A DNA stretch of 64,000 nt from CBDBZX01 sp965213645. Its GTDB lineage: Bacteria > Deinococcota > Deinococci > Deinococcales > Trueperaceae. The notes below the pieces were generated by a model. It was not told the origin of the DNA. It saw only the letters and a list, made by a program, of their open reading frames with translations, and did no database searches. Shown one piece after another: positions 14,632-23,371 of the stretch (its first letter is position 1; each line of letters begins with the position of its first letter). Position numbers and translations under genes: made by a program. Location of the stretch: positions 1,178,001-1,242,000 of the forward strand of contig CBDBZX010000002.1 in NCBI GenBank assembly GCA_965213645.1, given 5' to 3'.

Positions 14632-15354
14632 GTGAATTTCTTTGTGGCTGAGATAATAGGCACGGCGCTGCTGATGATTTTTGGCTGTGGTGTGGTCGCG
14701 ACGGCGAGTTTGGCAGGCTCGAAGGGGGAGGGCTCGGGTTGGATTGTGATTACGACGGGGTGGGGCTTGGGCGTGGCAGTTGCCGTTTACAGCGTGTTCG
14801 AATTCAGCAGTGCTCACATCAATCCAGCCGTCACGGTGGGGCTCGCCGCGAGTGGGGCGTTCGCGTGGTCTCAAGTTCCTGCTTATATCCTGGCGCAGCT
14901 TATCGGCGGCTTTATCGGCGCGGTGGTGGTGTGGGCGGCGTATAGACCGCACTGGGAGCGGACCGAAGACCCGCAAGCCAAGCTCGATGTGTTTTGCACC
15001 ACGCCCGCCATCCGCGATTTGCCCGCTAACTTCGTCACCGAGATGATAGGCACGTTTTTGCTCGTTTTCGGTGTGCTGGCAATCGGTTTCTACGGTGGAG
15101 AGTTGCCCGACAGAACGGGCATTCAGCCCCTGTTAATCGGCTTTTTAGTGTGGGCAATTGGGCTCTCCGTGGGCGGACCGACGGGCTACGCCATCAACCC
15201 CGCCAGGGACTTCTCGCCGCGTTTGGCGCACGCTTTACTGCCTATACCTGATAAGCGCGACTCGAACTGGAGCTACGCTTGGGTGCCTATCGTCGCACCC
15301 ATCGTGGGCGGCGCGTTGGGCGGTTTTAGCTACGCTTTGTTCTTTCCAGGCTAA
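14632..15354 (+). CDS. glpF: Glycerol uptake facilitator (aquaglyceroporin) GlpF
   Basis: A 240-residue MIP-family channel with six membrane segments and both NPA boxes, SAHINPAVT (about 61-69) and GYAINPARD (about 183-191). The aspartate after the second NPAR is a marker of glycerol-conducting rather than water-only channels. GTG start at 14632 with GGGAGGGAG upstream; the ATG at 14628 is out of frame and hits an early stop. It lets glycerol diffuse inward, alongside the ABC system, and is cotranscribed with glpK. Confidence 0.93.
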   Translation: MNFFVAEIIGTALLMIFGCGVVATASLAGSKGEGSGWIVITTGWGLGVAVAVYSVFEFSSAHINPAVTVGLAASGAFAWSQVPAYILAQLIGGFIGAVVVWAAYRPHWERTEDPQAKLDVFCTTPAIRDLPANFVTEMIGTFLLVFGVLAIGFYGGELPDRTGIQPLLIGFLVWAIGLSVGGPTGYAINPARDFSPRLAHALLPIPDKRDSNWSYAWVPIVAPIVGGALGGFSYALFFPG

Positions 15355-15406
15355 GCCGAGCCCACACAGTACATCCGCGTCACATCAAATCACTAGGAGG
15401 CAGAGA

Positions 15407-16900
15407 ATGGCAAATCACATTATTGCACTCGACCAGGGGACGACCAGCTCGAGAGCCATCGTCTTTGATGTTGAAGGCAACATCAAAGGGACGGGGCAAA
15501 AGGAGTTCGAACAAATTTTTCCCGAGCCGGGCTGGGTCGAGCATAAACCCAATGAGATTTGGTCCACGCAGTCGGGCGTCATCTCCGAAGCGATTGCGAA
15601 CGCGAATATCGCCTCGTCCGACATCGAAGCCATCGGTATTACCAACCAGCGCGAGACCACCATCGTGTGGGACAAAGAGACGGGCGAGCCCGTCTATAAC
15701 GCGATTGTCTGGCAAGACCGGCGCACCTCTGGGTTCATCGATAAACTGAAAGCGGACGGATTGGAAAGCACCTTTCAGGAGAAAACCGGGCTTATTTTAG
15801 ACGCTTACTTTTCAGGCAGCAAGCTCGCCTGGATTTTGGACAACGTGGACGGCGTCCGCGAGAAAGCCGAAGCGGGCAAGCTGCTCTTCGGCACAGTCGA
15901 CAGCTGGCTCATCTACAAGCTCACGGGCGGCGAGGTCCACATAACGGACGTATCCAACGCCTGCCGCACGTTGATGTTCAACATTCATGAGAAGAGGTGG
16001 GACGAGGAGATTTTAGATATCCTCAATATCCCGCGCGAGATGTTCCCCGAGGTCAAGTCGTCCTCCGAGGTGTACGGTCACGCGACGCAGGGGCAACTCC
16101 GCAGCGAGGTGCCGATTGCGGGCATTTTAGGCGACCAACAAGCGGCGGCGTTTGGGCAGGTCTGCTTTCAAAAAGGTCAGGGGAAAAACACCTACGGGAC
16201 GGGTTGCTTTTTCCTGATGAACACGGGACAAGAGACTATCCCGTCCGAGAACAAGCTGCTCACGACGATCGCGTGGCAGCTGGACGGTACAACAGATTAT
16301 GCGCTCGAGGGGTCTATCTTCATCGCGGGCGCAGTGGTCCAGTGGCTCCGTGACGGCTTAGGCATCATCCGCAACTCCGAAGATGTGGAGAAGCTGGCGC
16401 AGAGCGAGAAAGATAATGGCGGCGTCTACCTCGTGCCTGCCTTTGCGGGTTTGGGTGCGCCGCACTGGGACCAGTACGCGAGAGGGACCATCGTCGGTTT
16501 GACGCGGGGCAGTACGGCGGGGCATATCGCCAGGGCCGCGCTAGAGGGCATCGTCTACCAGGTCAACGACGTGGCGCGGGCGATGGAGGCCGACAGCGGT
16601 ACGCCCTTAAAAGAACTCCGGGTAGACGGGGGCGCAGCTAAAAACGACCTCTTGATGCAGTTCCAAGCCGATACCTTGGGCGTTGAAGTAGTGCGCCCAA
16701 AAATCACCGAGACGACCGCCTTAGGCGCAGCGTACGCGGCGGGGCTGGCTGTGGACTTCTGGGGCGGCAAGGACGAGCTAGAGGCGCTTTGGGAGGAGGA
16801 GAAGCGCTTTGAGCCGCAGATGGAGGAGAGTAGGCGCGAGGAGTTGACAAGCCGTTGGCACGACGCTCTGGAGCGCTCGAAGTCGTGGCACGACGAGTAG
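15407..16900 (+). CDS. glpK: Glycerol kinase GlpK
   Basis: A 497-residue FGGY-family kinase that phosphorylates glycerol to sn-glycerol 3-phosphate and so traps it in the cell. Motifs: ALDQGTTSSRAIVFD (7-21), the glycerol-binding segment ITNQRETTIVWD, GILGDQQAAAFGQ, GTGCFFLMNTG, and DGGAAKNDLLMQFQAD near the C-terminus. Start at 15407 because AGGAGG (15395-15400) lies 6 bases upstream. It follows glpF after 52 bases, with a terminator after its stop. Confidence 0.96.
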   Translation: MANHIIALDQGTTSSRAIVFDVEGNIKGTGQKEFEQIFPEPGWVEHKPNEIWSTQSGVISEAIANANIASSDIEAIGITNQRETTIVWDKETGEPVYNAIVWQDRRTSGFIDKLKADGLESTFQEKTGLILDAYFSGSKLAWILDNVDGVREKAEAGKLLFGTVDSWLIYKLTGGEVHITDVSNACRTLMFNIHEKRWDEEILDILNIPREMFPEVKSSSEVYGHATQGQLRSEVPIAGILGDQQAAAFGQVCFQKGQGKNTYGTGCFFLMNTGQETIPSENKLLTTIAWQLDGTTDYALEGSIFIAGAVVQWLRDGLGIIRNSEDVEKLAQSEKDNGGVYLVPAFAGLGAPHWDQYARGTIVGLTRGSTAGHIARAALEGIVYQVNDVARAMEADSGTPLKELRVDGGAAKNDLLMQFQADTLGVEVVRPKITETTALGAAYAAGLAVDFWGGKDELEALWEEEKRFEPQMEESRREELTSRWHDALERSKSWHDE

Positions 16901-16967
16901 AGCGCTAACGTTACGAATAAAAAGGGTGTGTCCCCAGGTGAGTAGCGTTTAGGTGGGCAGCGTTTGG

Positions 16968-17016
16968 GTAGGCGGCGTCAGCGTAACGCCGCCTACGGCA
17001 GCGCTGCGTATTTTTT
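16968..17016 (+). terminator. Terminator of glpFK
   Basis: A perfect 10-bp stem GTAGGCGGCG / CGCCGCCTAC (16968-16977, 16987-16996), then a small GCAGCGCTGC palindrome and TTTTTT (17011-17016). Confidence 0.75.
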
Positions 17017-17100
17017 GTCACACTGAAACTATAAGTTCACTTTAGAAGACAAAGTAGCTAGGTATAGCGTAGCGACACAGGGGAGGCCCTAAGGAGATTT

Positions 17101-18705
17101 ATGGACCGCGAAGCGCAATTAGAAAGGCTTAAACAAGAGACGTTTGACGTGTTGGTTATCGGTGGCGGCGCGACAGGCGCAGGCGTTGCCCTAGACGCAG
17201 CGACGCGCGGCCTCAACGTCGGCATGGTCGAACGCGAGGACTTCGCTGCAGGTACGAGCAGCCGCTCGACCAAGCTCATCCACGGCGGGGTGCGTTACCT
17301 GGAAAAAGCCATCAAGCACCTGGACCGCACTCAGTGGAACCTCGTGCGAGACGGCCTCAAAGAGCGGGCCATCCTTCTTAAAATCGCGCCGCACTTGGCG
17401 CGACCTATCCCCATCTTGACGCCTATTTACAACCTGCTCGAGGTCCCCTACATCACCACTGGGCTTAAAATTTACGACCGCTTAGCGGGCAAAGCCAATT
17501 TACAACCGAGCCGCTTTTTAGGCCCGAGGGCCGCAAAAGAGCAGTTCCCGATGCTTAAAAAAGAGGGGCTACGCGGCGCAGTCGTTTACTACGACGGTCA
17601 GTTTGACGACGCCCGTATGAATCTCGCCATCGTGTTGACCGCCGCCGAGCAGGGCGCAGCCACGGCCAACCACGTCGAGGTCACAGGGCTCACCAAAGAG
17701 GGGGGCAAGCTCACCGGTGTATCCTTACGCGATAGACTGAGCGGGGACGAGTGGAACGTTTCTGCTAAGGTTGTCGTCAACGCAACCGGGCCTTTCACTG
17801 ACAAGATTCGCTACATGGACGACCCGAACGCGAAGGAGATGCTCTCGGCAAGCTCGGGCGTGCACATCGTCCTAGATGAGCGTTTTTCGCCACCTGAAAC
17901 GGGGCTCTTAATCCCCGAGACCGACGACGGGCGGGTGCTCTTCTTGCTACCTTGGCTAAACCACACCTTGGTCGGCACCACCGATAAGCCCGCTGACGTG
18001 GAGGACAACCCTAAGCCTAGCGAGGAGGATATCCAGTACATCCTCCACCACATCGAGCGCTACTTCGATGTGCCTGTGGAGCGCGAGGACGTGCTCGCAA
18101 CCTGGTCTGGCTTGCGCCCCTTGGTCTCCGACCCCGAAGCGTCCGACACGGCGGGGCTCTCCCGCGACCACGTGGTCAACATCAGCGACTCGGGCCTCCT
18201 CACGATTGCAGGCGGCAAATGGACCTCGTACCGCAAAATGGGCGTAGACGCTGTTGACGAAGCGGTTAAGCTCGGCAACTTGAACCCCGAGCGCAAGTCA
18301 CAGACCGAGACGACGATGCTGGTTGGCGCAGAGAAGTTTACGGACTCGGAGATCGGCAAGCTTCAGCAGGACTTCGACTTGGCCGCCGATGTCGCTGAGT
18401 ACCTGAATCGCGCCTACGGCGACCGAGCGAGAAACGTCGCCAAGCTCGCTACGAATGGGCTTGGTAAACGGCTCGTTGAGGGGGAGCCCTTTCTCGAGGC
18501 TGAAGTCGTCTACTCCGCCAATGTTGAGGGCGCTCGGAGCGCGACGGACTTTTTGGCCCGCCGTACTCGTTTAGGTTTTTTGAACGAGCAAGCGACCAAA
18601 AACTCCATTCCCCGCGTGTCCGAACTGCTCGCGAAGACGCTCGAGTGGGATGCGGGTAGACAGCAACGAGATCAAGAGGCGGCTCAGCAGTACTTCACTC
18701 AGTAA
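17101..18705 (+). CDS. glpD: Glycerol-3-phosphate dehydrogenase, FAD-dependent
   Basis: A 534-residue flavoprotein oxidising glycerol 3-phosphate to dihydroxyacetone phosphate and passing electrons to quinone. The FAD-binding Rossmann motif is VLVIGGGATGAGVALDAATR (about 17-36), followed by GTSSRSTKLIHGGVRYLE, which is diagnostic of GlpD, and TIAGGKWTSYRKMG (about residue 370) with the C-terminal DAO_C domain. Start ATG at 17101 with AAGGAG 5 bases upstream. It is separated from glpK by a terminator, so it is transcribed independently. Confidence 0.95.
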   Translation: MDREAQLERLKQETFDVLVIGGGATGAGVALDAATRGLNVGMVEREDFAAGTSSRSTKLIHGGVRYLEKAIKHLDRTQWNLVRDGLKERAILLKIAPHLARPIPILTPIYNLLEVPYITTGLKIYDRLAGKANLQPSRFLGPRAAKEQFPMLKKEGLRGAVVYYDGQFDDARMNLAIVLTAAEQGAATANHVEVTGLTKEGGKLTGVSLRDRLSGDEWNVSAKVVVNATGPFTDKIRYMDDPNAKEMLSASSGVHIVLDERFSPPETGLLIPETDDGRVLFLLPWLNHTLVGTTDKPADVEDNPKPSEEDIQYILHHIERYFDVPVEREDVLATWSGLRPLVSDPEASDTAGLSRDHVVNISDSGLLTIAGGKWTSYRKMGVDAVDEAVKLGNLNPERKSQTETTMLVGAEKFTDSEIGKLQQDFDLAADVAEYLNRAYGDRARNVAKLATNGLGKRLVEGEPFLEAEVVYSANVEGARSATDFLARRTRLGFLNEQATKNSIPRVSELLAKTLEWDAGRQQRDQEAAQQYFTQ

Positions 18706-18728
18706 ACCTGAACCGGAGTAAGGGTGCG

Positions 18729-18757
18729 TTGACGCGCTCCCAATAAGCACGTATACT
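18729..18757 (+). promoter_or_regulatory. Strong promoter upstream of tRNA-Leu
   Basis: TTGACG (18729-18734), 17 bases, TATACT (18752-18757). It is near consensus but about 190 bases before the tRNA, with dispersed repeat copy D in between. Confidence 0.62.
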
Positions 18758-18859
18758 GTTCTATACTCCGCCCAGCGGGGTTATCACTAAGGTTGAGTTA
18801 CGCAGATACCACCGCCGACGGTGACATACGAACGGTGATATATGATGCGTTACTTTTCT

Positions 18860-18949
18860 GCTTAGGTTGGCTGTGACCAGATGACTATAGCGCCCCAGTG
18901 TGTCGCCTGGATCGCTCCCGCTGGCCGCCTCTAGGGGTGTACCTGCTAT
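18860..18949 (-). repeat. Dispersed mosaic repeat, copy D (partial)
   Basis: On the minus strand TAGCAGGTACACCCCTAGAGG followed after a spacer by GCTATAGTCATCTGGTCA. It shares these two modules with copy A at 6.7 kb and lacks the GGGGATGAACGATAA module. It lies directly upstream of tRNA-Leu. Confidence 0.62.
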
Positions 18950-18953
18950 CTAC

Positions 18954-19037
18954 GCCGGGATGGCGGAATCGGTAGACGCAACAGACTTAAAATCTGTCGG
19001 GCGAAAGCCTGTGCGGGTTCAAGTCCCGCTCTCGGCA
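18954..19037 (+). tRNA. tRNA-Leu (UAA)
   Basis: An 84-base class II tRNA: acceptor GCCGGGA/TCTCGGC, D arm with AATCGGTAGACGC, anticodon stem-loop ACAGACTTAAAATCTGT giving UAA, a long variable arm (CGGGCGAAAGCCTG) and T arm GTTCAAGTC. Confidence 0.96.
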
Positions 19038-19046
19038 CTCAAGAAT

Positions 19047-19084
19047 ACCGTCTCTGACGTAAATGTTGGAGACGGTGTTTTTTT
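19047..19084 (+). terminator. Terminator of tRNA-Leu
   Basis: ACCGTCTC (19047-19054) pairs with GAGACGGT (19069-19076), followed by seven T (19078-19084). Confidence 0.88.
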
Positions 19085-19235
19085 AGGGTCGCAGTTTGGG
19101 ATGAAAATTCACCCTACCCCCTCTTTGGGTTTGGACAAAACAATGGACAAAAGAACTTGAGCGTTAGAGGCAACTAGCTCACTACAAATATGAACTCATT
19201 CAAAGCAGGCTGAACAGTAGGTTATTCTATGAACT

Positions 19236-20822
19236 ATGTCTTACCAATCAAGGCTTATCACAGCAGACATCAGAGCTAACGGCGACGGTATAGATTTCAA
19301 GCGAACGCTCTGGGCTGCCGCTGATAAACTCCGCAGCAACCTAGACGCCGCCGAATATAAACACGTCGTTCTAGGTCTTATCTTTCTCAAGTACATCTCG
19401 GATGCTTTCAACGTTCGCTACCAAGAACTCGAAGAAGAGGCGAAGAACCTCTATGACAACCCCGACGATAGAGAAGCATTGTTGGAGGACAAAGACGAGT
19501 ACCTAGCTGAGAACGTCTTTTGGGTTCCCAAAGAGGCGCGGTGGTCACACCTCCAAGCGAACGCTAAACAGCCCACCATAGGTAAGCTGCTAGATGACGC
19601 GATGATCGCCATTGAGAGGGACAACCCAAAACTCAAAGGTGTACTCCCTAAAAACTACGCGAGACCCGCACTCGACAAACAGCGCTTAGGTGAACTCGTT
19701 GACCTCATCAGTACGATAGGTTTAGGCGATAAGGCGAGCCAGAAGAAGGACATCTTAGGGCGCGTCTACGAGTATTTCCTGCAAGAGTTCGCTAGTGCTG
19801 AGGGTAAGAAGGGCGGTCAGTTTTACACCCCTCGCTCAGTTGTGCAACTCTTGGTTGAGATGCTAGCGCCCTATAAAGGCAGAGTCTACGACCCTTGCTG
19901 TGGGTCGGGCGGGATGTTCGTGCAGAGTGAGAAGTTCGTAGAGGCGCACGGCGGACGGGTCAACGACATCAGCGTCTACGGTCAAGAGTCAAACCCGACC
20001 ACGTGGCGACTCGCAAATATGAACCTCGCTATTCGGGGAATTGACGGCAACTTGGGCAGCGAGCACGCCGATACCTTTCACAGAGACCTTCACCCCGACC
20101 TCAAAGCGGACTACATCATCGCCAACCCGCCGTTCAACATGAGCGATTGGGGCGGGTCGTCTCTCAAAGATGATGCACGCTGGAAGTTTGGTGTACCTCC
20201 CAATGCCCACGCTAATTATGCTTGGATACAGCACTTTATTTCTCATCTCGCACCCAACGGATTCGCTGGTTTTGTTTTAGCGAATGGATGTTTGACGAGT
20301 AACCAGTCAGGTGAAGGGGAGATTAGGCAGAACCTTATAGAAGCTGACCTCATAGATTGTATAGTTGCTCTCCCAAGTCAGCTCTTTTACTCTACGCCGA
20401 TACCCGTCTCACTATGGTTTATTGCTCGTAACAAAGATGGTGGTAAATTCCGTAAACGGTTGAAAGAAGTTCTCTTTATCAACGCGCATAGTTTAGGCAA
20501 CATGATTAGTAGAACACAAAGAGAATTGTTCGAAGAAGATATCAAAACTGTGAGTCAAATCTACCGTTCATGGTTAGGCAACACAAACAGAGAATACAAA
20601 GATATTGGTGGTACGTGTAAGGCAGTAACCCTTGATGAGATTCGGTCACATAAATATGCCCTAGTTCCGGGCAGGTATGTAGGCTTTAGTAAGGGAGTAA
20701 AAGAAAATTGGGATTTGCAAGCGTTAAGAGATGAGTTTGATGAGATTGAAAGTAGAATAAGTAAGATTTCGACTGTTTCACGGGTTTCTCTAGCGATGTT
20801 AAGGGAGTTTGTTGATGGCTGA
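19236..20822 (+). CDS. hsdM: Type I restriction-modification methyltransferase HsdM
   Basis: A 528-residue N6-adenine methyltransferase: the N-terminal HsdM helical domain (FKRTLWAAADKLRSNLDAAE and VLGLIFLKYISDAF), then EGKKGGQFYTPRSVV, the AdoMet motif DPCCGSGGMF (about 220) and catalytic motif IANPPFNM (about 290). With HsdS it methylates a bipartite site. It has no Shine-Dalgarno; TATTCT (19223-19228) lies 7 bases before the ATG, as in leaderless mRNAs. The gene looks intact, but its specificity gene is broken and no hsdR is present. The position beside tRNA-Leu suggests acquisition by transfer. Confidence 0.93.
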   Translation: MSYQSRLITADIRANGDGIDFKRTLWAAADKLRSNLDAAEYKHVVLGLIFLKYISDAFNVRYQELEEEAKNLYDNPDDREALLEDKDEYLAENVFWVPKEARWSHLQANAKQPTIGKLLDDAMIAIERDNPKLKGVLPKNYARPALDKQRLGELVDLISTIGLGDKASQKKDILGRVYEYFLQEFASAEGKKGGQFYTPRSVVQLLVEMLAPYKGRVYDPCCGSGGMFVQSEKFVEAHGGRVNDISVYGQESNPTTWRLANMNLAIRGIDGNLGSEHADTFHRDLHPDLKADYIIANPPFNMSDWGGSSLKDDARWKFGVPPNAHANYAWIQHFISHLAPNGFAGFVLANGCLTSNQSGEGEIRQNLIEADLIDCIVALPSQLFYSTPIPVSLWFIARNKDGGKFRKRLKEVLFINAHSLGNMISRTQRELFEEDIKTVSQIYRSWLGNTNREYKDIGGTCKAVTLDEIRSHKYALVPGRYVGFSKGVKENWDLQALRDEFDEIESRISKISTVSRVSLAMLREFVDG

Positions 20823-21282
20823 GCCATTACTCGATAGTCCCAAACATTGGCAAAAAGTAACTTTGGAGCCTAATGGAAGAGCCGGCTATATCGAAGCTGT
20901 TGCGAGCGGTAGTACCCCTAAGACTACATGCGAGGATTATTGGGATGGGAACATTCCTTGGCTTACTCCGAAAGAGATTACCAGTAATAGAAGTGGGATT
21001 TACGTTTCTCAAACCGAGCGTTCGCTTACCGATGAAGGGTTAGCCAGCTCCTCCGCAACGCTTCTTGAAATAGGAACAGTTATGTTGACGAAGCGAGCGC
21101 CCGTGAGAGCAGTTGCTGTAAATGCTGTTCCTATGACGACTAATCAAGGCTTTCTGAACTTCAGATGTGGTTATAAATTGCTTCCTCTCTACCTAGCATA
21201 TTGGTTGAAGATAAATAAGCCGTATCTGGATACTGTTGCGAACGGCTCCACTTATCCAGAGCTTTATAAAGGAGATTTCTAA
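20815..21282 (+). pseudogene. hsdS: HsdS specificity subunit, truncated by an IS
   Basis: The first 155 residues of an HsdS protein: HWQKVTLEPNG, then the start of the first target-recognition domain (ASGSTPKTTCEDYWDGNIPW, LTPKEITSN, TNQGFLNF) ending GSTYPELYKGDF, where the IS4-family element begins and supplies the stop codon. Full HsdS proteins have about 400 residues and two recognition domains. It starts inside hsdM (8-base overlap). Without the second domain the complex should not recognise its normal site; a half-subunit dimer is conceivable but unproven. Confidence 0.85.
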
Positions 21283-22407
21283 GTACGGGACAAATTGAAA
21301 GGAAGTGGCTTCCTGTACGAGAATAACTGTGTGAAAGAATCTCAAGGAAGCCTCCACAAGCATAAAACACAACTCAAAGAAACGCTAGCTGCGCACTTGT
21401 CACTTAATAATGCAAGACTCAAATGCCTGAGCACCTTGGTGCTCGTGCTGATTCAAGAGAAGAGCGTGAACTTGGTCAGTTTAAGTTTAGCGTTTCAAGG
21501 TCACGCCAAGCCAGAATCCTCCTATCGCCGTATCAAACGATTCTTCAGTGAGGTTAGCTTGGATAAACAGAGCGTTGCCCGCTTCATCTTGAGCACGCTG
21601 CCGCCACCACCTTACACGCTCTGCGTTGACCGCACGAACTGGCGCTTCGGCTCGCTTGACATCAATATTCTCGTGATTGCGGTGGCGCATAGGGGCGTCG
21701 CCTTTCCGCTGGTATGGACACTCCTGGAGAAAAAAGGTAACTCGTCAAGCAATGAGCGTATTGACTTACTTCACGACCTATTCAAACTCATCAAGCCGCA
21801 AGACATAGACTTTTTCTTAGCCGATAGGGAGTTTGTCGGCGGGACCTGGTTTAACTACCTCGATAAGCGCCGCGTGCCCTTTGCAATCCGCATTCGCAAA
21901 GACAGCTTGTGTGAAAACTGGTGTCCGGTCTATGCGCTCTTCGCGCAACTTCCAGAGGGTCAGCTTCACGTTCTAAGCCATGCTCATAAGGTCTACGGTT
22001 GCACGCTCAGACTCGTCGGTATGAAGCTCGCTCACCAAGACTATCTCATCATTGCAACCAACCGTGCGCCTACCTCAGCGTTTCTCGCTTACCGACGTCG
22101 CTGGGAAATTGAGATGCTCTTTTCCGCGCTCAAGTTGACCGGCTTCAACATAGAAGCAACGCATCTTGCCAAGCTCAATAAGCTCGATACCCTTTTTACG
22201 CTTCTAGCGCTCGCTCTCGTTTGGGCGCACCATATAGGCGAATGGCTTCATGACAGCACGCTCAAACCACTACGCCTCAAGTCTCACTTACGCCGAGAAA
22301 AGTCCTTCTTTCGGCATGGGCTCGACCATCTTAGATTTCTCCTTAAAAACTTGCCCCTCAAGCATAGAGACCTTAGCTTCTGTATTCAGCTTTTGTCCCG
22401 TACTTAG
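21279..22407 (+). mobile_element. IS4-family insertion sequence inside the RM locus
   Basis: CTAAGTACGGGACAAA (21279-21294) and its exact inverse at the right end (22391-22407) bound a 1129-bp element holding one transposase gene. No exact target duplication is seen: the flanks GGAGATTTC and GGTGACTTT differ at three of nine positions. That points to a deletion next to the insertion or to an old event. The flanking genes do not join into one HsdS frame. Confidence 0.85.
21295..22407 (+). CDS. IS4-family transposase
   Basis: Up to 370 residues with the DDE layout of IS4: first Asp in LCVDRTNWRFG, second in FFLADREFVGG, and the Y-(2)-R-(3)-E-(6)-K signature in YRRRWEIEMLFSALKLTG. The frame is intact, so the element may still move. 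The start is uncertain: TTG at 21295 lies right after the left repeat, GTG at 21331 is an alternative; neither has a good ribosome site. The stop lies inside the right terminal repeat. Confidence 0.85.
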   Translation: MKGSGFLYENNCVKESQGSLHKHKTQLKETLAAHLSLNNARLKCLSTLVLVLIQEKSVNLVSLSLAFQGHAKPESSYRRIKRFFSEVSLDKQSVARFILSTLPPPPYTLCVDRTNWRFGSLDINILVIAVAHRGVAFPLVWTLLEKKGNSSSNERIDLLHDLFKLIKPQDIDFFLADREFVGGTWFNYLDKRRVPFAIRIRKDSLCENWCPVYALFAQLPEGQLHVLSHAHKVYGCTLRLVGMKLAHQDYLIIATNRAPTSAFLAYRRRWEIEMLFSALKLTGFNIEATHLAKLNKLDTLFTLLALALVWAHHIGEWLHDSTLKPLRLKSHLRREKSFFRHGLDHLRFLLKNLPLKHRDLSFCIQLLSRT

Positions 22408-22409
22408 GT

Positions 22410-22811
22410 GACTTTCATAAAACAGTTTCATTCGTCGGTGCTGAAGGACTGGAAAATGCGGCGGAACAGGTCAAAGGTGCTACACGTTCAACTATTACTA
22501 ATTTATTTCACCTCCAGCCACTCATGTACCGTTCATTGGTTCATGTTCCTTCTAATATTGCATGGGGACACGCAACATGTAACACAAGATTGGGTCAGCG
22601 TCGTTGTTACTCTTTAGCCGAGCTAATAGACCTTGGTCTCAAAGTGGGTATACTTCACGAGGAAGGTATAGAAACATTCGGTTGGATAAGTGAAGACCAC
22701 CAAATGATTCGCTCTCCGAAAGGGTCTGTATGGATTCAGATTAGTAGTGACTATGATGAAAAAGATAATACGGAAATTCAATTTGATGAATCAGAAGAAG
22801 TTGATGATTGA
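22410..22811 (+). pseudogene. C-terminal part of an unidentified gene downstream of the IS
   Basis: From the right edge of the IS an open frame of 133 codons runs without interruption (FHKTVSFVGAEGLENAAEQV, ATRSTITNLFHLQP, SLAELIDLGLKVGILHEEGI) to an acidic tail ESEEVDD. It does not resemble the C-terminus of HsdS. It is probably the end of a gene whose 5' part was lost together with the rest of hsdS. Translation could start at an internal ATG at 22524. Low GC compared with neighbours suggests foreign origin. The 22812-23050 stretch holds no other gene, only T-rich sequence before the ATPase operon. Confidence 0.5.
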
Positions 22812-23050
22812 GGACATTCGTCTCGTTGACACACTATGAAGAGGTTGTTATGCTTAGCGCTGCAAAGCGCGGTAGCTTAACCCGAGTCGGTGTGGCCTTC
22901 GCGTTTTTTTATGCCCCTCTCATCATATCTGGGCAGCTTACGAATTTGGTCCGGGGTTTCGTGTAGAGTTGGGGTCGTATCCGCCTGGAGCGACGTTGTA
23001 TTTTGGTTGTGCAAAGTAGTGTTGTACGGAGCTATAGAGAGGAGGGCCGG

Positions 23051-23371
23051 TTGGAAGCCCAGGGCGAAAAACTTTTGCAGGATTTAGTTTCTCAAGAGCA
23101 AACCCTTATCGGCAAGGTCGAGGACGCGAAGCATCAAGCTGAGCAAATCGTCCAAGAGGCGCAAGAAGAAGCGTCGCAAATCAAGGCACAAGCGCGGCAA
23201 GAGGCTGACAAAAAGGCTGAGGAGCAGCGTGAGCAGGCGCGTGCCGAGAGTGAAGAGGCGCGGCAAGAGGCGCTGAGCGGAGCGAAGCGAGAGGTCGAAA
23301 CCCTCGAGTCTCAAGCCGAGCAGAATAAAGGCGACGCTGTGAAGCTCGTCATGGAGCGGGTGCTGCCGTGA
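23051..23371 (+). CDS. V/A-type ATPase peripheral stalk subunit G
   Basis: A 106-residue, almost wholly helical protein with long coiled-coil heptads rich in E, Q, A and K (AEQIVQEAQEEASQIKAQAR, EEARQEALSGAKREVETLES). It pairs with subunit E to form the stator stalks in Thermus-type V/A-ATPases. Start TTG at 23051, chosen because GAGGAGG lies about 6 bases before it; upstream in-frame codons have no ribosome site. First gene of the operon, overlapping the next by four bases (GTGA). Confidence 0.82.
   Translation: MEAQGEKLLQDLVSQEQTLIGKVEDAKHQAEQIVQEAQEEASQIKAQARQEADKKAEEQREQARAESEEARQEALSGAKREVETLESQAEQNKGDAVKLVMERVLP

Noticed and set aside
19085..19200. Possible attachment site remnant after tRNA-Leu (repeated GGACAAAA)
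   Set aside because: Only a short direct repeat; no duplicated tRNA end and no integrase remnant next to it.
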